Shown here: in pieces, positions 54,663 to 63,375 of the stretch | Layout: the number at the start of each line of letters is the position of its first letter | Numbering within the stretch: the first letter of the stretch is position 1 | Source of the DNA: Streptomyces sp. NBC_00554 | Lineage (GTDB): Bacteria; Actinomycetota; Actinomycetes; Streptomycetales; Streptomycetaceae | Direction of reading: 5' to 3' | Length of the DNA: 64,000 bases | Assembly: GCF_041431135.1 (NCBI RefSeq) | Contig: NZ_CP107799.1 | Span: 3,286,001 to 3,350,000, forward strand | Translations under genes and position numbers: made by a program | Notes under the pieces: model-generated | The model's input: the letters and a program-made list of their open reading frames with translations, nothing else | What the model was told of the DNA's origin: nothing | Databases searched by the model: none

Positions 54663-55441
54663 CAGCCCCCATGAGCGACCCAATGACGGGGCCGATCCGG
54701 TGGACTTACGCCTTTGTCGACCGGCCGATGAAGAAGTTCGGGCCCGCCTGCGACTTCTGGACCGCGGTCACGCGCACCAAGCTGTCCGAACGACGCGGCG
54801 CACGCGGCGAGTTCGTGACCCTGCTGCCCGACGGGGGCGCCGACGCCTGTGTGAAGGTTCAGGGCGTCGTGGGGGCGGTCTCCGGGGGCGCGCATCTCGA
54901 CCTCGCCGTCGAGGACGTACGGGGAATGGTGGAGTCGGCACTGCTGCTGGGCGCCGAGCTCGTCGCGGGTCACGCGGGGTGGGCCGTGCTGCGTTCCCCC
55001 GGTGGGCAGTTGTTCTGCGCGGTGCCGTGGCACGGGGAGTCGACGCGGCCCCCGGTGGTCAAGGGGCCGTCCGGTGTCACCAGCCGCCTCGACCAGGTGT
55101 GCATCGACCTGGCGCCCTCCGCGTACGAGGCGGAGATCGCCTTCTGGAGCACCCTCACCGGATGGGAGTCCCAGCCCGGCGCGCTCGAGGAGTTCCATGT
55201 GGTCAAGCCGCCGGCCGCGCTCCCGATCCGCATCCTCCTGCAACGCCTCGGCACCGCGCGCCCCACCTCCGCCCATCTCGACATCGCCTGCTCCGACATC
55301 GACGCGGTCCGCATCCGCCACGAACTCCTCGGCGCCACGCTCATCGGCCGGGGCGCCCGCTGGGCGGTGATGCGGGACCCGTCGGGCGGCACGTACTGCC
55401 TGACGCCCCGCGACCCCGAAACGGGCGGCCTCCTGCGCTAG
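54659..55441 (+). CDS. VOC-family protein with two glyoxalase domains
   Basis: A 260-residue protein with two tandem VOC modules (WTYAFVDRPMKKFGPACDFW and TSRLDQVCIDLAPSAYEAEI). Each ends in a segment like RSPGGQLFCAVP or RDPSGGTYCLTP. It may be a hydroxylase- or lyase-like protein. It is translationally coupled to the ATP-grasp-like gene. Its last base overlaps the DUF952 stop on the other strand (CTAG shared by both). Confidence 0.78.
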   Translation: MTAPMSDPMTGPIRWTYAFVDRPMKKFGPACDFWTAVTRTKLSERRGARGEFVTLLPDGGADACVKVQGVVGAVSGGAHLDLAVEDVRGMVESALLLGAELVAGHAGWAVLRSPGGQLFCAVPWHGESTRPPVVKGPSGVTSRLDQVCIDLAPSAYEAEIAFWSTLTGWESQPGALEEFHVVKPPAALPIRILLQRLGTARPTSAHLDIACSDIDAVRIRHELLGATLIGRGARWAVMRDPSGGTYCLTPRDPETGGLLR

Positions 55442-55785
55442 CCGATCGCCGCCTCGCCCGAGTCCCACACCTCGACGTCCACGACAGCTTCCACCGGAAT
55501 CGGTCCGTAGATGTGCGGGAACTCCTCGCCCCCGGCCTCCACGGCCTCGTACCGCAAGGGGACGCCCAGCCGTTCGGCGTCGATCACCAGGACCACCAGC
55601 TCGTCGGGGCCGGCGTACGAGCCGTACAAGAAGGCGGCCACCTTGGGGAGTTGGTGGCGCAGAGAGCAGTGGATGAAGCCCTCCTCCTGGAGGGTCCGGC
55701 CACGGGTGGACATCTGGTAGGCGCCGGACGCGCGCGCCGCGTCCCACAGGGAGCGCTCGGTGATGTGAAGGAGAGGTTCGGGCAT
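55438..55785 (-). CDS. DUF952 family protein
   Basis: A 115-residue protein with HITERSLWDAARASG near the start and EEGFIHCS, the marker of DUF952 proteins, followed by LVVLVIDAERLG and FPHIYGPIP. The fold resembles ADP-ribosyltransferase-like or RNA-related enzymes, but no activity is established. It shares its stop codon bases with the convergent VOC gene. It lies 9 bases from the end of the upstream sigma factor gene. Confidence 0.85.
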   Translation of the reverse strand: MPEPLLHITERSLWDAARASGAYQMSTRGRTLQEEGFIHCSLRHQLPKVAAFLYGSYAGPDELVVLVIDAERLGVPLRYEAVEAGGEEFPHIYGPIPVEAVVDVEVWDSGEAAIG

Positions 55786-55794
55786 ACCCGAACG

Positions 55795-57036
55795 CTAAGG
55801 CCTGAGGCGGGCGGCGCGCGCGTGCAAATACCGCTGTTCGGGAAGGCTGAGGGTCTTGCCGGCCGCCGACTCGTAGGCGGCACGGGCCCCCGCCGCGTCC
55901 CCCGCGCGCTCCAGCAGATGACCGCGTACCGCGTCGAGCCGATGCCCGAGCGCCGACTCGCCCTCCAGCAGGTCCAGTTCGGCAAGGCCCGCCCGGGGCC
56001 CGTGCACCATGGCCACCGCCACCGCGCGGTTGAGCCGCTCGACGGGCCCTGGGACCCGGCGGACCAGGATGTCGTAGAGGCCGAGGATCTCGCGCCAGTC
56101 CGTGGCGTCCGCCGACGGCGACTCGTCATGCACCGCGGCGATGGCAGCCCTCAGCTGATAGGGCCCCGCCCTCCCCCGCGACACCGACAATGCCTCCGTC
56201 ACCAGCGCCACGCCCTCCTCCACCGCCGCCTTGTCCCACAGGCCGCGGTCCTGCTCGTCGAGGGGGACCAGTTCGCCGTGCGGGCCGGTGCGGGCAAGGC
56301 GCCGGGCGTCGGTCAGCAGCATCAGCGCCAGCAGCCCCGCCACCTCGCGGTCCTCGGGGAGGAGACGGTGCACCGAGCGGGTCAACCGGATGGCCTCGCC
56401 CGCGAGTTCGGCCCGCTGGAGGGCCGCACCCGAGGTCGCCGTGTACCCCTCGTTGAAGATCAGGTAGAGGGTGTGGAGGACGGCGGGCAGCCGTTCCTCC
56501 CAGTCCTCCGGGCGCCCGAATGCCGTCCCCCGTACCCGCTGCTTCGCCCGGCTGATCCGCTGCGCCATCGTCGCCTCGGGCACCAGATAGGCCCTCGCGA
56601 TCTCCGCCGTCGTCAGACCGCCGACGGCCCGCAGGGTGAGCGCGATCTGGCCGGACGGGGTCAGCTCCGGATGGCAGCAGAGGAAGAGCAGGGAGAGAGT
56701 GTCGTCCTCGCTCGGTGCCCGGGCCGCGCCCGGTGGCGGGGCCACGAACGCGTCCCGGGGTGTCAGCGCCGCCACCTTCTCCTCCCGCAGCCGCCGCGCC
56801 TCCTCACTGCGCAGGGCATCGGTCAGCCGCCGCGAGGCGACCTTGATCAGCCAGCCGCGCGGATTGTCGGGCACGCCTGTGCCGGGCCACTGCCCGGCAG
56901 CCGCGAGCAGCGCCTCCTGTACGGCGTCCTCGGCGGCGTCGAAGTGCCCATAACGCCGCAGTAGCGCGCCGAGGGCCCCCGGCGCGTGCAGGCGCAGCAG
57001 GTCCTCGACCTCGGTCGTACGACTCGGGCGGCTCAT
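55795..57036 (-). CDS. ECF42-type RNA polymerase sigma factor
   Basis: A 413-residue sigma factor. Region 2 is GHFDAAEDAVQEALLAAAGQW and region 4 is LTTAEIARAYLVPEATMAQR, preceded by LFLCCHPELTPS. A ~230-residue helical C-terminal extension follows. This size and the neighbouring YciI (DGPF-type) gene identify the ECF42 group, in which the C-terminal domain is needed for activity. There is no anti-sigma gene nearby, also typical of this group. The start at 57036 is 5 bases after the YciI stop. Confidence 0.9.
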   Translation of the reverse strand: MSRPSRTTEVEDLLRLHAPGALGALLRRYGHFDAAEDAVQEALLAAAGQWPGTGVPDNPRGWLIKVASRRLTDALRSEEARRLREEKVAALTPRDAFVAPPPGAARAPSEDDTLSLLFLCCHPELTPSGQIALTLRAVGGLTTAEIARAYLVPEATMAQRISRAKQRVRGTAFGRPEDWEERLPAVLHTLYLIFNEGYTATSGAALQRAELAGEAIRLTRSVHRLLPEDREVAGLLALMLLTDARRLARTGPHGELVPLDEQDRGLWDKAAVEEGVALVTEALSVSRGRAGPYQLRAAIAAVHDESPSADATDWREILGLYDILVRRVPGPVERLNRAVAVAMVHGPRAGLAELDLLEGESALGHRLDAVRGHLLERAGDAAGARAAYESAAGKTLSLPEQRYLHARAARLRP

Positions 57037-57041
57037 CCGCC

Positions 57042-57455
57042 TCAGATGTCCCCGGAGCCGTCCGGGATCGGCCGGATGACCACCGGGTACTCGGTGGATC
57101 CCTCGGGAACGGGGCACTGGGCGACGCGCGCGGCGATCTCCGTGACCCGCTCCAGACTCTCGCACTCCAGGATCCAGAAGCCGGCCATCTGCTCCTTGGT
57201 CTCGCCGTACGGCCCGTCGGTGATGACGGGCTTGCCGTCCTTGTCGGCCGTGACCAGCCGGGTCCGGTCGTACTCGGCCAGACCCTGCACGTCGAGCAGT
57301 TCCCCGGACTCGGAGAGGTCATTGTTGATCGCGCCCATGAAGGCGTACATGGCCTGAATCTCCTGCTCGCTCCAGACCGGGGAGCCGGGGGAGGGGTTGC
57401 CCCGCATACCCTCGTGGTCGGCCTGCGTTCCCTGCACCATCACCAGGTACTTCAT
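57042..57455 (-). CDS. YciI/DGPF-domain protein, partner of ECF42 sigma factor
   Basis: A 137-residue dimeric-fold protein. KYLVMVQGTQADHE at the start and KPVITDGPYGETKEQMAGFW in the middle define the DGPF version of the YciI family. Genes of this type are direct neighbours and usual targets of ECF42 sigma factors. The next gene, 5 bases later, is the sigma factor. The biochemical role is unknown. Confidence 0.88.
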   Translation of the reverse strand: MKYLVMVQGTQADHEGMRGNPSPGSPVWSEQEIQAMYAFMGAINNDLSESGELLDVQGLAEYDRTRLVTADKDGKPVITDGPYGETKEQMAGFWILECESLERVTEIAARVAQCPVPEGSTEYPVVIRPIPDGSGDI

Positions 57456-57560
57456 GAGTCCGCTCCTGGGTTTCCTCGGTTCGGACCGCCCGCTTCGGGC
57501 GGCTCTCGCAGGAGACGTCGGAGCCGGCCCGCGTTTCTCTACACGGCCGCGCGCTCTCGC

Positions 57561-57764
57561 TCAGGTTTTTTTCGTGACGGGCTCCTCGGGCCGAACTGCG
57601 GCCCGGGGCTCCTCCTCGGCTTCCTCGGCATACGTCTTGCACTCCGGGTTCCGGCAGGGTCCTGGTACCCACACGGGGACCCATGCGCCCAAGGTCTTGT
57701 GTCGCTTCACGACCGTGGCGACCGGCTGCCCGCAAGCGGAACAAACATACTCATCGGTGCCCAT
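57561..57764 (-). CDS. Small zinc-ribbon protein
   Basis: A 67-residue protein. VCSACGQPV and later CRNPECK give a four-Cys zinc ribbon, followed by an acidic tail. The composition suggests a small nucleic-acid-binding or adaptor protein. It was chosen from a longer open frame at the internal Met, because the upstream part looks random. No function recognised. Confidence 0.6.
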   Translation of the reverse strand: MGTDEYVCSACGQPVATVVKRHKTLGAWVPVWVPGPCRNPECKTYAEEAEEEPRAAVRPEEPVTKKT

Positions 57765-57790
57765 GCCTTCAGGGTATTGCGGAAGGGCGT

Positions 57791-58378
57791 TCAGCGCTTC
57801 CTGCTGTACGTCCTCACGAGCACCCCGTTCTTGAACACACGCACTTGGTCGAGCGCGAACTCGGCAACGTCGAAACCGGAGCCGAACATCGGCATACCGG
57901 AGCCGAGGACCACCGGGTACGTCTTGATGACCAGTTCGTCCACTTCGTCGATCAACGCGCCCGCGAGCTGCGAGCCGCCGCACAGATAGATGCCGAACTC
58001 GCCGTCCTCCGCCTTGAGTTCGCGGACCTTCCCGACGACGTCGTCCGCGACGATCTCGACGTGCGGGTCGGGCGACTCCTTGAGGCTCCGCGAGGCGACG
58101 TACTCACGCAGATGCGCGTACGGGCTGGTGACGCCGAGGTCCAGTGCGAGGTCGTAGCTGGCGCGGCCCTGGATGATCGTGTCGAAGTTGCGGTTCTCCA
58201 GGTCGTCGATGCCGAGCGGGCGGCGGGCGTGGGTCGGCAGGGTCTCCGGGTACTCCGCCTTCAGGAAGTCCTCGATGTACTCCGCGTCGACGAACGGCAT
58301 GAAGGACTGCGCGTCGCCGTCCGGGGCTCCGATGAAGCCGTCGATCGAACACGCGATGAAGTAGGTGAGCTTGCGCAA
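57791..58378 (-). CDS. Dihydrofolate-reductase-fold protein (RibD C-terminal type)
   Basis: A 195-residue member of the dihydrofolate reductase/RibD C-terminal superfamily. The start RKLTYFIACSIDGFIG, the QGRASYDLAL and IYLCGGSQLAGALID motifs and the C-terminal LDQVRVFKNGVLV fit. It probably reduces a small molecule with NADPH. It is divergent from the TetR regulator, with an inverted repeat between the two, so it is a likely target of that repressor. Confidence 0.88.
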   Translation of the reverse strand: MRKLTYFIACSIDGFIGAPDGDAQSFMPFVDAEYIEDFLKAEYPETLPTHARRPLGIDDLENRNFDTIIQGRASYDLALDLGVTSPYAHLREYVASRSLKESPDPHVEIVADDVVGKVRELKAEDGEFGIYLCGGSQLAGALIDEVDELVIKTYPVVLGSGMPMFGSGFDVAEFALDQVRVFKNGVLVRTYSRKR

Positions 58379-58430
58379 GCGGGTCTCTTTTCGTGGTCGG
58401 CGTTCATGGCGACTCCGGTGGTCACCCTTG

Positions 58431-58466
58431 AACCACTGCAGTTATAGTGCTTCACCTGTAGTGGTT
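58431..58466. promoter_or_regulatory. Inverted repeat operator between DHFR-like and TetR genes
   Basis: AACCACTGCAG and CTGTAGTGGTT are complementary with one mismatch, separated by 14 bases. The spacer contains TATAGT (58443-58448), a possible -10 box of the tetR promoter. The location, size and symmetry fit a TetR-dimer site. Confidence 0.65.
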
Positions 58467-58511
58467 GCAAGCGTTTTGGTGGCACCGGCGAGATTTTGGG
58501 AGGAAACCCGG

Positions 58512-59117
58512 ATGGCAAGGAACCCGGAGCGCAGGGCGGCTCTCGTCGATGCGGCCGTCGAGGTGCTGGCACGGGAGGGCGCGCGGGGACTGACGTTCCG
58601 CGCGGTGGACGCCGGGGCGGGCGTGCCGGTGGGCACCTCGTCGAACTACTTCACCGACCGCGACGACCTGCTGGCCCAGGTCGACGCCCGCATCCACCAG
58701 CGCCTCGCACCCGACCCGTCGGTGATCGCCGAGCTGCTGAAGGGCCCGAAGGACCGCTCACTGGTCCTGGAGTTCATGCGCGACGTAATGGCCCGCGCCA
58801 TCCGCGACCGCACGGGCTACCTCGCCCTCTTCGAAATGCGCCTGGAGGCCACCCGCCGCCCCGCCCTGCGTGCCTCGTACACCAAGTCGGTACGCGGCGA
58901 CCTGGTGGACGGCATGGACTTCCACCGCACCGCCGGCCTGCCCGGCGGCGACGAGACCGTGACCGTCCTCTACCTCGCCATGCTCGGCCTGCTCCTGGAG
59001 CACCTGACACTCCCGGGCGTCCTGGACGGCGTCCTGCCCGAGGTCACCGTCCCGGACGGCCTGGTGGAACGGATCGTGGCGACGATCGTGCCGGACGGCG
59101 CTCCCGAGAAGGACTAG
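58512..59117 (+). CDS. TetR-family regulator
   Basis: A 201-residue regulator. The DNA-binding domain is NPERRAALVDAAVEVLAREG, then LTFRAVDAGAGVPVGTSSNYFTDRDDLL. The C-terminal ligand domain is helical. GGGAGG lies 8 bases before the ATG at 58512. It is divergent from the DHFR-like gene, with an inverted repeat between them. The usual mode would be repression of both genes until a small ligand binds. Confidence 0.88.
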   Translation: MARNPERRAALVDAAVEVLAREGARGLTFRAVDAGAGVPVGTSSNYFTDRDDLLAQVDARIHQRLAPDPSVIAELLKGPKDRSLVLEFMRDVMARAIRDRTGYLALFEMRLEATRRPALRASYTKSVRGDLVDGMDFHRTAGLPGGDETVTVLYLAMLGLLLEHLTLPGVLDGVLPEVTVPDGLVERIVATIVPDGAPEKD

Positions 59118-59124
59118 GGCTGCC

Positions 59125-59715
59125 CTAGGCCTGCGGCTCGCGCCACATGGGCCACATCTGCGGGCCGTAGGGCAGGTCGAGGGGGCGGTCGGTCAGCTCG
59201 AAGCCGAGCCGCTCGTACAGCTTGCGGCTGCGGGCACTGCTCGCTTCCAGGTACGCGGGCGTCCCCTCGCGGTCGCAACGGTCGAGGACCGTCTCGATGA
59301 GCGCGGTGCCGAGCCCCTCACCCTGGCGCCCCGGCGCCACGGCGATCATCCACAGGTACTCGTGGGCCCGGCCCGCCGGGTGGATCCCCGCGGTCAACCG
59401 GCCGATGAGCTCCACCCGCTCATTCTCCGGGTCGACGGCCTCACGCAACTGCCCGGGCCCGTCCTCGTCGCCATGCTCATCGGCAGGCACGGACAGCCAC
59501 AGCGCACACGCCGCCCCGTCCTCGGTGACATCGACACGCCCCTCGGCAAGCACGACATCAGCAAAGGCACCCATCAGCTTGTGATGCGTACCCATCCGAT
59601 GCGCCTTGTCCGGAAAAACCCAACTGCTCACAGGGTCATCCTGAAACGCCTCGTCCAACAACCGGATGACAAACTCCCGGTCCCCTTCACCCGCGGTCCG
59701 GATCACCACGCCCAC
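59125..59715 (-). CDS. GNAT-family N-acetyltransferase
   Basis: A 196-residue GNAT protein. Motif A (VAPGRQGEGLGTALIETVL) binds the pyrophosphate of acetyl-CoA, and motif B ends YLEASSARSRKLYERLGFEL. The substrate is not indicated. It converges on the TetR gene with 7 bases between stops. The region beyond its start holds the dispersed repeat. Confidence 0.9.
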   Translation of the reverse strand: MGVVIRTAGEGDREFVIRLLDEAFQDDPVSSWVFPDKAHRMGTHHKLMGAFADVVLAEGRVDVTEDGAACALWLSVPADEHGDEDGPGQLREAVDPENERVELIGRLTAGIHPAGRAHEYLWMIAVAPGRQGEGLGTALIETVLDRCDREGTPAYLEASSARSRKLYERLGFELTDRPLDLPYGPQMWPMWREPQA

Positions 59716-59795
59716 GCCCTCAGCCCCTTAGCCTCAACCGCCGCTGATCGTACGGCGGTTGAGATCTTGCACCCTTCTGCCCGGGGAGGACAATC

Positions 59796-59993
59796 CAGCC
59801 CGTCCGGCGTCTGAGGACGAGGTGGTGCCGTCCCGATCCCCCACCCACCCGTGGGGGCCGCACCTTTCAGCCCGGCCGGGGGAGGAATCTTCAGCCCGTC
59901 CGGCGTTTGAGGACGAGCCCTTCGGGCGAACGGGGGTCTGGGGGCGGAGCCCCCAGGAACAAGGGACGGGTAGGGGCGGAGGGGGCGAAAAAA
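59796..59993. repeat. Dispersed intergenic repeat, tandem cores plus one arm
   Basis: The core CAGCCCGTCCGGCGT appears at 59796-59810 and again at 59892-59906, each followed by TGAGGACGAG. The arm GGGACGGGTAGGGGCGGAGG at 59963-59982 matches the right arm of the 35.5-kb copy with one difference. The unit lies between the acetyltransferase and the polyprenyl transferase genes and fills most of the 400-base gap (59716-60118), which has no other gene. A short 8-bp hairpin at 59999-60023 may end the encapsulin operon. Confidence 0.75.
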
Positions 59994-60118
59994 CAGGCCC
60001 CGCACACCGTGGGGATGTGCGGGACCAACCGGAGCCCAGTAACCGTACGGAGGTCAGGTGCCGTACAGAACCAAGAACCCCGGAGACACCGGGGGCATCA
60101 ACCACCCCACCGACGGAG

Positions 60119-61321
60119 TCAGTTGCTGCGCCGCGTCACGAACTCCGCCAGCGCCAGCAGCCCACCCGCCGCCTCCGGATCAGGCACCGCCCGAGACAGC
60201 TCATGCATCGCCCGAGCCATCCGGTCGGCCGCCTGGACCTGCGCCCAGTCCCGACCCCCCGCCCGCTCGACGGCCAGCACCGTCCGCTCCAACTCCCCCT
60301 CCTCGTAAGGAACCCTGTACAACGAGGCCAGCTCGACCGCCGCAGGCGTACCCGAGGCGAGCGCGGCCACCACGGGCAGCGACTTCTTACGGGCGATGAG
60401 GTCCGCCCCGGCAGCCTTGCCGGTACGGCTCGGATCCCCCCAGATCCCGATCACATCGTCGATCAGCTGAAAGGCGAGCCCGGCCTCACGACCGAACGCG
60501 TCAAGCGCCTCGACGTCCTCATCCCCCGCCCCCGCGTACAACGCACCCAGCGCACAGGCACACCCGAGCAACGCACCGGTCTTGGCCTCCGCCATGGCAA
60601 GGCACTCGTCGAGGGTGACCTCGTCGGGACCGCGCTTCTCCATGTCGGTGTCCGCATGCTGCCCCGCACACAGCTCGACGACACAGGACGCGAGCCGTGC
60701 GGCGGCCGCCGAGGACGCCGGATGCGGATCCTCGGCGAGCAGCCGCTGAGCCAGCGCCTGCAAGGCGTCCCCGGCGAGGATCGCGTCGGCGTCGCCGAAC
60801 ACGGTCCACGCGGTGGGCCGGTGCCTGCGGGTGGTGTCCCGGTCCATCACGTCGTCGTGCAGCAGCGTGAAGTTGTGTATCAACTCCACGGCGGCGGCCG
60901 CCCGTACGGCGTTCGCATGCTGTCCGCCGAGCGCGCGGACCGCGGCGAGCACGAGCGCGGGCCGGATCGCCTTGCCGGAGTTGCCCGCCGCGGGCGTACC
61001 GTCCGCGTGCTCCCAGCCGAAGTGGTAGAGCGCGATCCGGCGTATCGAGCCCGGCAGCGAGTCGATGGCCCTGCGCAGCTCGGGGTCGACGGACGCCCGG
61101 GCCCCCTCCAGGATCCCCGCCGCTTCCTGCCCTCCCCCACTGTCGGTCTCGCTCGAACGGGGAGACCCCCACCGCGGGCTTGGCGGGACCTGCTCATCCA
61201 TGGCCCTCCCGATGGAGCTCCGCCTTTCGAGGCTCTCGGCCGGCCTCTGCGGCGACACCGGTCTACCGGGTCTACCCGCCCGGTCGGGCGAGGACACAAC
61301 CTCCGGCGTACCGGTCGTCAC
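60119..61321 (-). CDS. Polyprenyl transferase, probable family 2 encapsulin cargo
   Basis: A 400-residue trans-prenyltransferase. The first Asp-rich motif is [10 protein letters not shown] (Asp156/157/160) and the second is [13 protein letters not shown] (Asp288/289). Lys and Arg near residue 120 bind the pyrophosphate. The first ~70 residues are Pro/Ser/Arg-rich and disordered, matching the cargo-loading extensions of enzymes packaged in family 2B encapsulins. The GTG start overlaps the shell gene stop (GTGA). A Met at residue 41 is a possible alternative start. It makes a linear isoprenyl diphosphate; chain length cannot be read by eye. Confidence 0.88.
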   Translation of the reverse strand: MTTGTPEVVSSPDRAGRPGRPVSPQRPAESLERRSSIGRAMDEQVPPSPRWGSPRSSETDSGGGQEAAGILEGARASVDPELRRAIDSLPGSIRRIALYHFGWEHADGTPAAGNSGKAIRPALVLAAVRALGGQHANAVRAAAAVELIHNFTLLHDDVMDRDTTRRHRPTAWTVFGDADAILAGDALQALAQRLLAEDPHPASSAAAARLASCVVELCAGQHADTDMEKRGPDEVTLDECLAMAEAKTGALLGCACALGALYAGAGDEDVEALDAFGREAGLAFQLIDDVIGIWGDPSRTGKAAGADLIARKKSLPVVAALASGTPAAVELASLYRVPYEEGELERTVLAVERAGGRDWAQVQAADRMARAMHELSRAVPDPEAAGGLLALAEFVTRRSN

Positions 61322-62724
61322 CGCCAGCGGCCGATCTCGACGTTCTCCAGGATGCCGAGGGCGTCGGGCACGAGCACCGCGGCCGAGTAGTACGCCGTCA
61401 CCAGGTAGGAGATGATCGCCTGTTCGTTGATGCCCATGAAGCGCACCGACAGGCTCGGCTCGATCTCGTCCGGGATGCCCGCCTGCTGAAGCCCGATGAC
61501 GCCCTGTTCGGCCTCGCCCGTACGCAGGGCGATGATCGAGGTCGTACGGGTGTCACTGACCGGGATCTTGTTGCACGGGTAGATCGGCACCCCGCGCCAG
61601 GTCGGGATGCGGTTGCCGGCCATCTCGATGGTCTCCGGGACGAGTCCGCGCTTGTTCAGCTCGCGGCCGATCGCGGAGATCGCGCGCGGGTGGGCGAGGA
61701 GCAGCTTGGTGCCGCGCCTGCGGCTGAGCAGTTCGTCGAGGTCGTCGGGTCCGGGCACACCGTCGTGCGGCTGCAGCCGCTGTTCGTACTCGCAGTTGTT
61801 GAGCAGCCCGAACTCCCGGTTGTTGATGAGCTCGTGCTCCTGGCGCTCCTTCAACGCCTCGACCGTGAGCCGCAGTTGCTGCTCGGTCTGGTTCATGGGC
61901 TGGTTGTAGAGATCGGCCACGCGCGAGTGGAGGCGCAGCACGGTCTGGGCGATGCTCAGTTCGTACTCGCGCGGCGCGGCCTCGTAGTCCACGAAGGTGC
62001 CGGGGATGTCCGGCTCTCCGGTGTGGCCGGCCGCGAGGTCGATCTCCTTCTCGCCGTACTTGTTGGCGCGCTGCTCCGGAATCGCGCGCAGCTCCTGGAG
62101 GTGGTCGCGCAGGGACTCGGCGCGCTCCGCGACCTGTTCGAGGTCGTTGCGGGGCAGGGTGAGCACGGTGCACGCGGTGACGGCGCGGGCCGTGTACTCC
62201 CAGATGGCGTCCGGGTCGATGAGTGCCTGCTCGCCGAAGTACGCGCCGTCGGCGAGGACACCGAGGACCGCGTCGTCCCCGTAGGGACCCGTGCCGATCT
62301 TCTCCACCTTGCCGTGGGCGAGGAGGAACACCTCCTCGGACGGGCTGCCGAAGGAGACGAGCACCTCCCCCGGCGCGAACTCCCGCTGCTGGCAACGCTG
62401 CGCGAGCTCGCCCAGCACCTCCTGATCCTCGTACGACCGCAGCACCGACAGCTCGCCGAGCTCCGCCGGAATGACCTGGACCCGGTCACCGGTCTTCACG
62501 AATGTCACACGGCCGTCGCCCACGGAGTAGCTGAGCCGCCGGTTCACGCGGTACGTACCACCCTGCACATTCACCCACGGAAGCATCCGCAGCAGCCAGC
62601 GCGAGCTGATCTCCTGCATCTGCGGTGCGGACTTGGTGGTGGTGGCCAGGTTCCGCGCGGCGGATGTGCCGAGACTCTGCTGCGGCTTGCCCTGACCCGC
62701 GCGGACCTCTTCGCCTACCGACAT
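61318..62724 (-). CDS. Family 2B encapsulin nanocompartment shell protein with cNMP-binding insertion
   Basis: A 468-residue shell protein. The N-terminal arm ([27 protein letters not shown]) and the C-terminal part ([39 protein letters not shown], ending [10 protein letters not shown]) match the HK97-fold encapsulins of the family related to Streptomyces EshA. Residues ~95-225 are an inserted cyclic-nucleotide-binding domain ([29 protein letters not shown], then [10 protein letters not shown]). The shell encloses the coupled polyprenyl transferase. Binding of a nucleotide could gate the pores, which is inference. The pair forms its own operon. Confidence 0.93.
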   Translation of the reverse strand: MSVGEEVRAGQGKPQQSLGTSAARNLATTTKSAPQMQEISSRWLLRMLPWVNVQGGTYRVNRRLSYSVGDGRVTFVKTGDRVQVIPAELGELSVLRSYEDQEVLGELAQRCQQREFAPGEVLVSFGSPSEEVFLLAHGKVEKIGTGPYGDDAVLGVLADGAYFGEQALIDPDAIWEYTARAVTACTVLTLPRNDLEQVAERAESLRDHLQELRAIPEQRANKYGEKEIDLAAGHTGEPDIPGTFVDYEAAPREYELSIAQTVLRLHSRVADLYNQPMNQTEQQLRLTVEALKERQEHELINNREFGLLNNCEYEQRLQPHDGVPGPDDLDELLSRRRGTKLLLAHPRAISAIGRELNKRGLVPETIEMAGNRIPTWRGVPIYPCNKIPVSDTRTTSIIALRTGEAEQGVIGLQQAGIPDEIEPSLSVRFMGINEQAIISYLVTAYYSAAVLVPDALGILENVEIGRWR

Positions 62725-62979
62725 GAAAATTGCCCTCCCATTCGTGCACTGATCTGCGAGAGGAAGCCTTTCATCACGGAGCGTGCCAGTGCTATTACAC
62801 GAATGAGGGGGAATGGATCACGACGGAGTGGGCACACAGCCGAAAATCGCCGATTCGTCGAACAGCGCGCGGTTGTTGCGGTCGGGAACTCCAAGATCGA
62901 GCCAACCGTTTGACGCTGTGACCGATGCTTCGATCGACGCTTCGGCTGATGCTTCGACATACGAGGACGGGAGACGGTC

Positions 62980-63213
62980 ATGGCAGGCTTTCTGGACCGC
63001 GCCAAAGAACAGGCGCAGCGAGGGCTCACGCAGGGCAAGCAGAAGATCGACGACGTGCAGGCACAGCGCGCGGGCGGCGACCTGTTGAAGAAACTGGGCG
63101 CCGCGTACTTGGCGGAGCGGCGCGGCAGCGGCTCTCCGCAGGCGACGCAACAGGCCTTGCAGGCGCTGGAGAACCACATCGCGACGCACGGAGACAGCTT
63201 CCTGCACAGCTGA
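62980..63213 (+). CDS. Small conserved helical protein
   Basis: A 77-residue protein, AGFLDRAKEQAQRGLTQGKQ at the start, Gln/Ala-rich and helical, with a LGAAYLAERRG segment. Similar short proteins are common in streptomycetes, without a known role. The start is supported by GAGACGG upstream. The DNA just before it (62923-62960) has three near-copies of a GATGCTTCG unit. Confidence 0.65.
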   Translation: MAGFLDRAKEQAQRGLTQGKQKIDDVQAQRAGGDLLKKLGAAYLAERRGSGSPQATQQALQALENHIATHGDSFLHS

Positions 63214-63375
63214 TCCCGGGCTCCTCCTCGCGCCACGGCGCACCGCCGCGAGCCACTGACCGAATCGGCTCGCACACCGTGCGAACGACTGGGCCCGGCC
63301 ACCGGGTTCCGGGTACAAGCGGCGGTACGAGACGGCCGCGACAGGCGGCCGGCGTGCAGCGTGAAGGAGGCGGTC

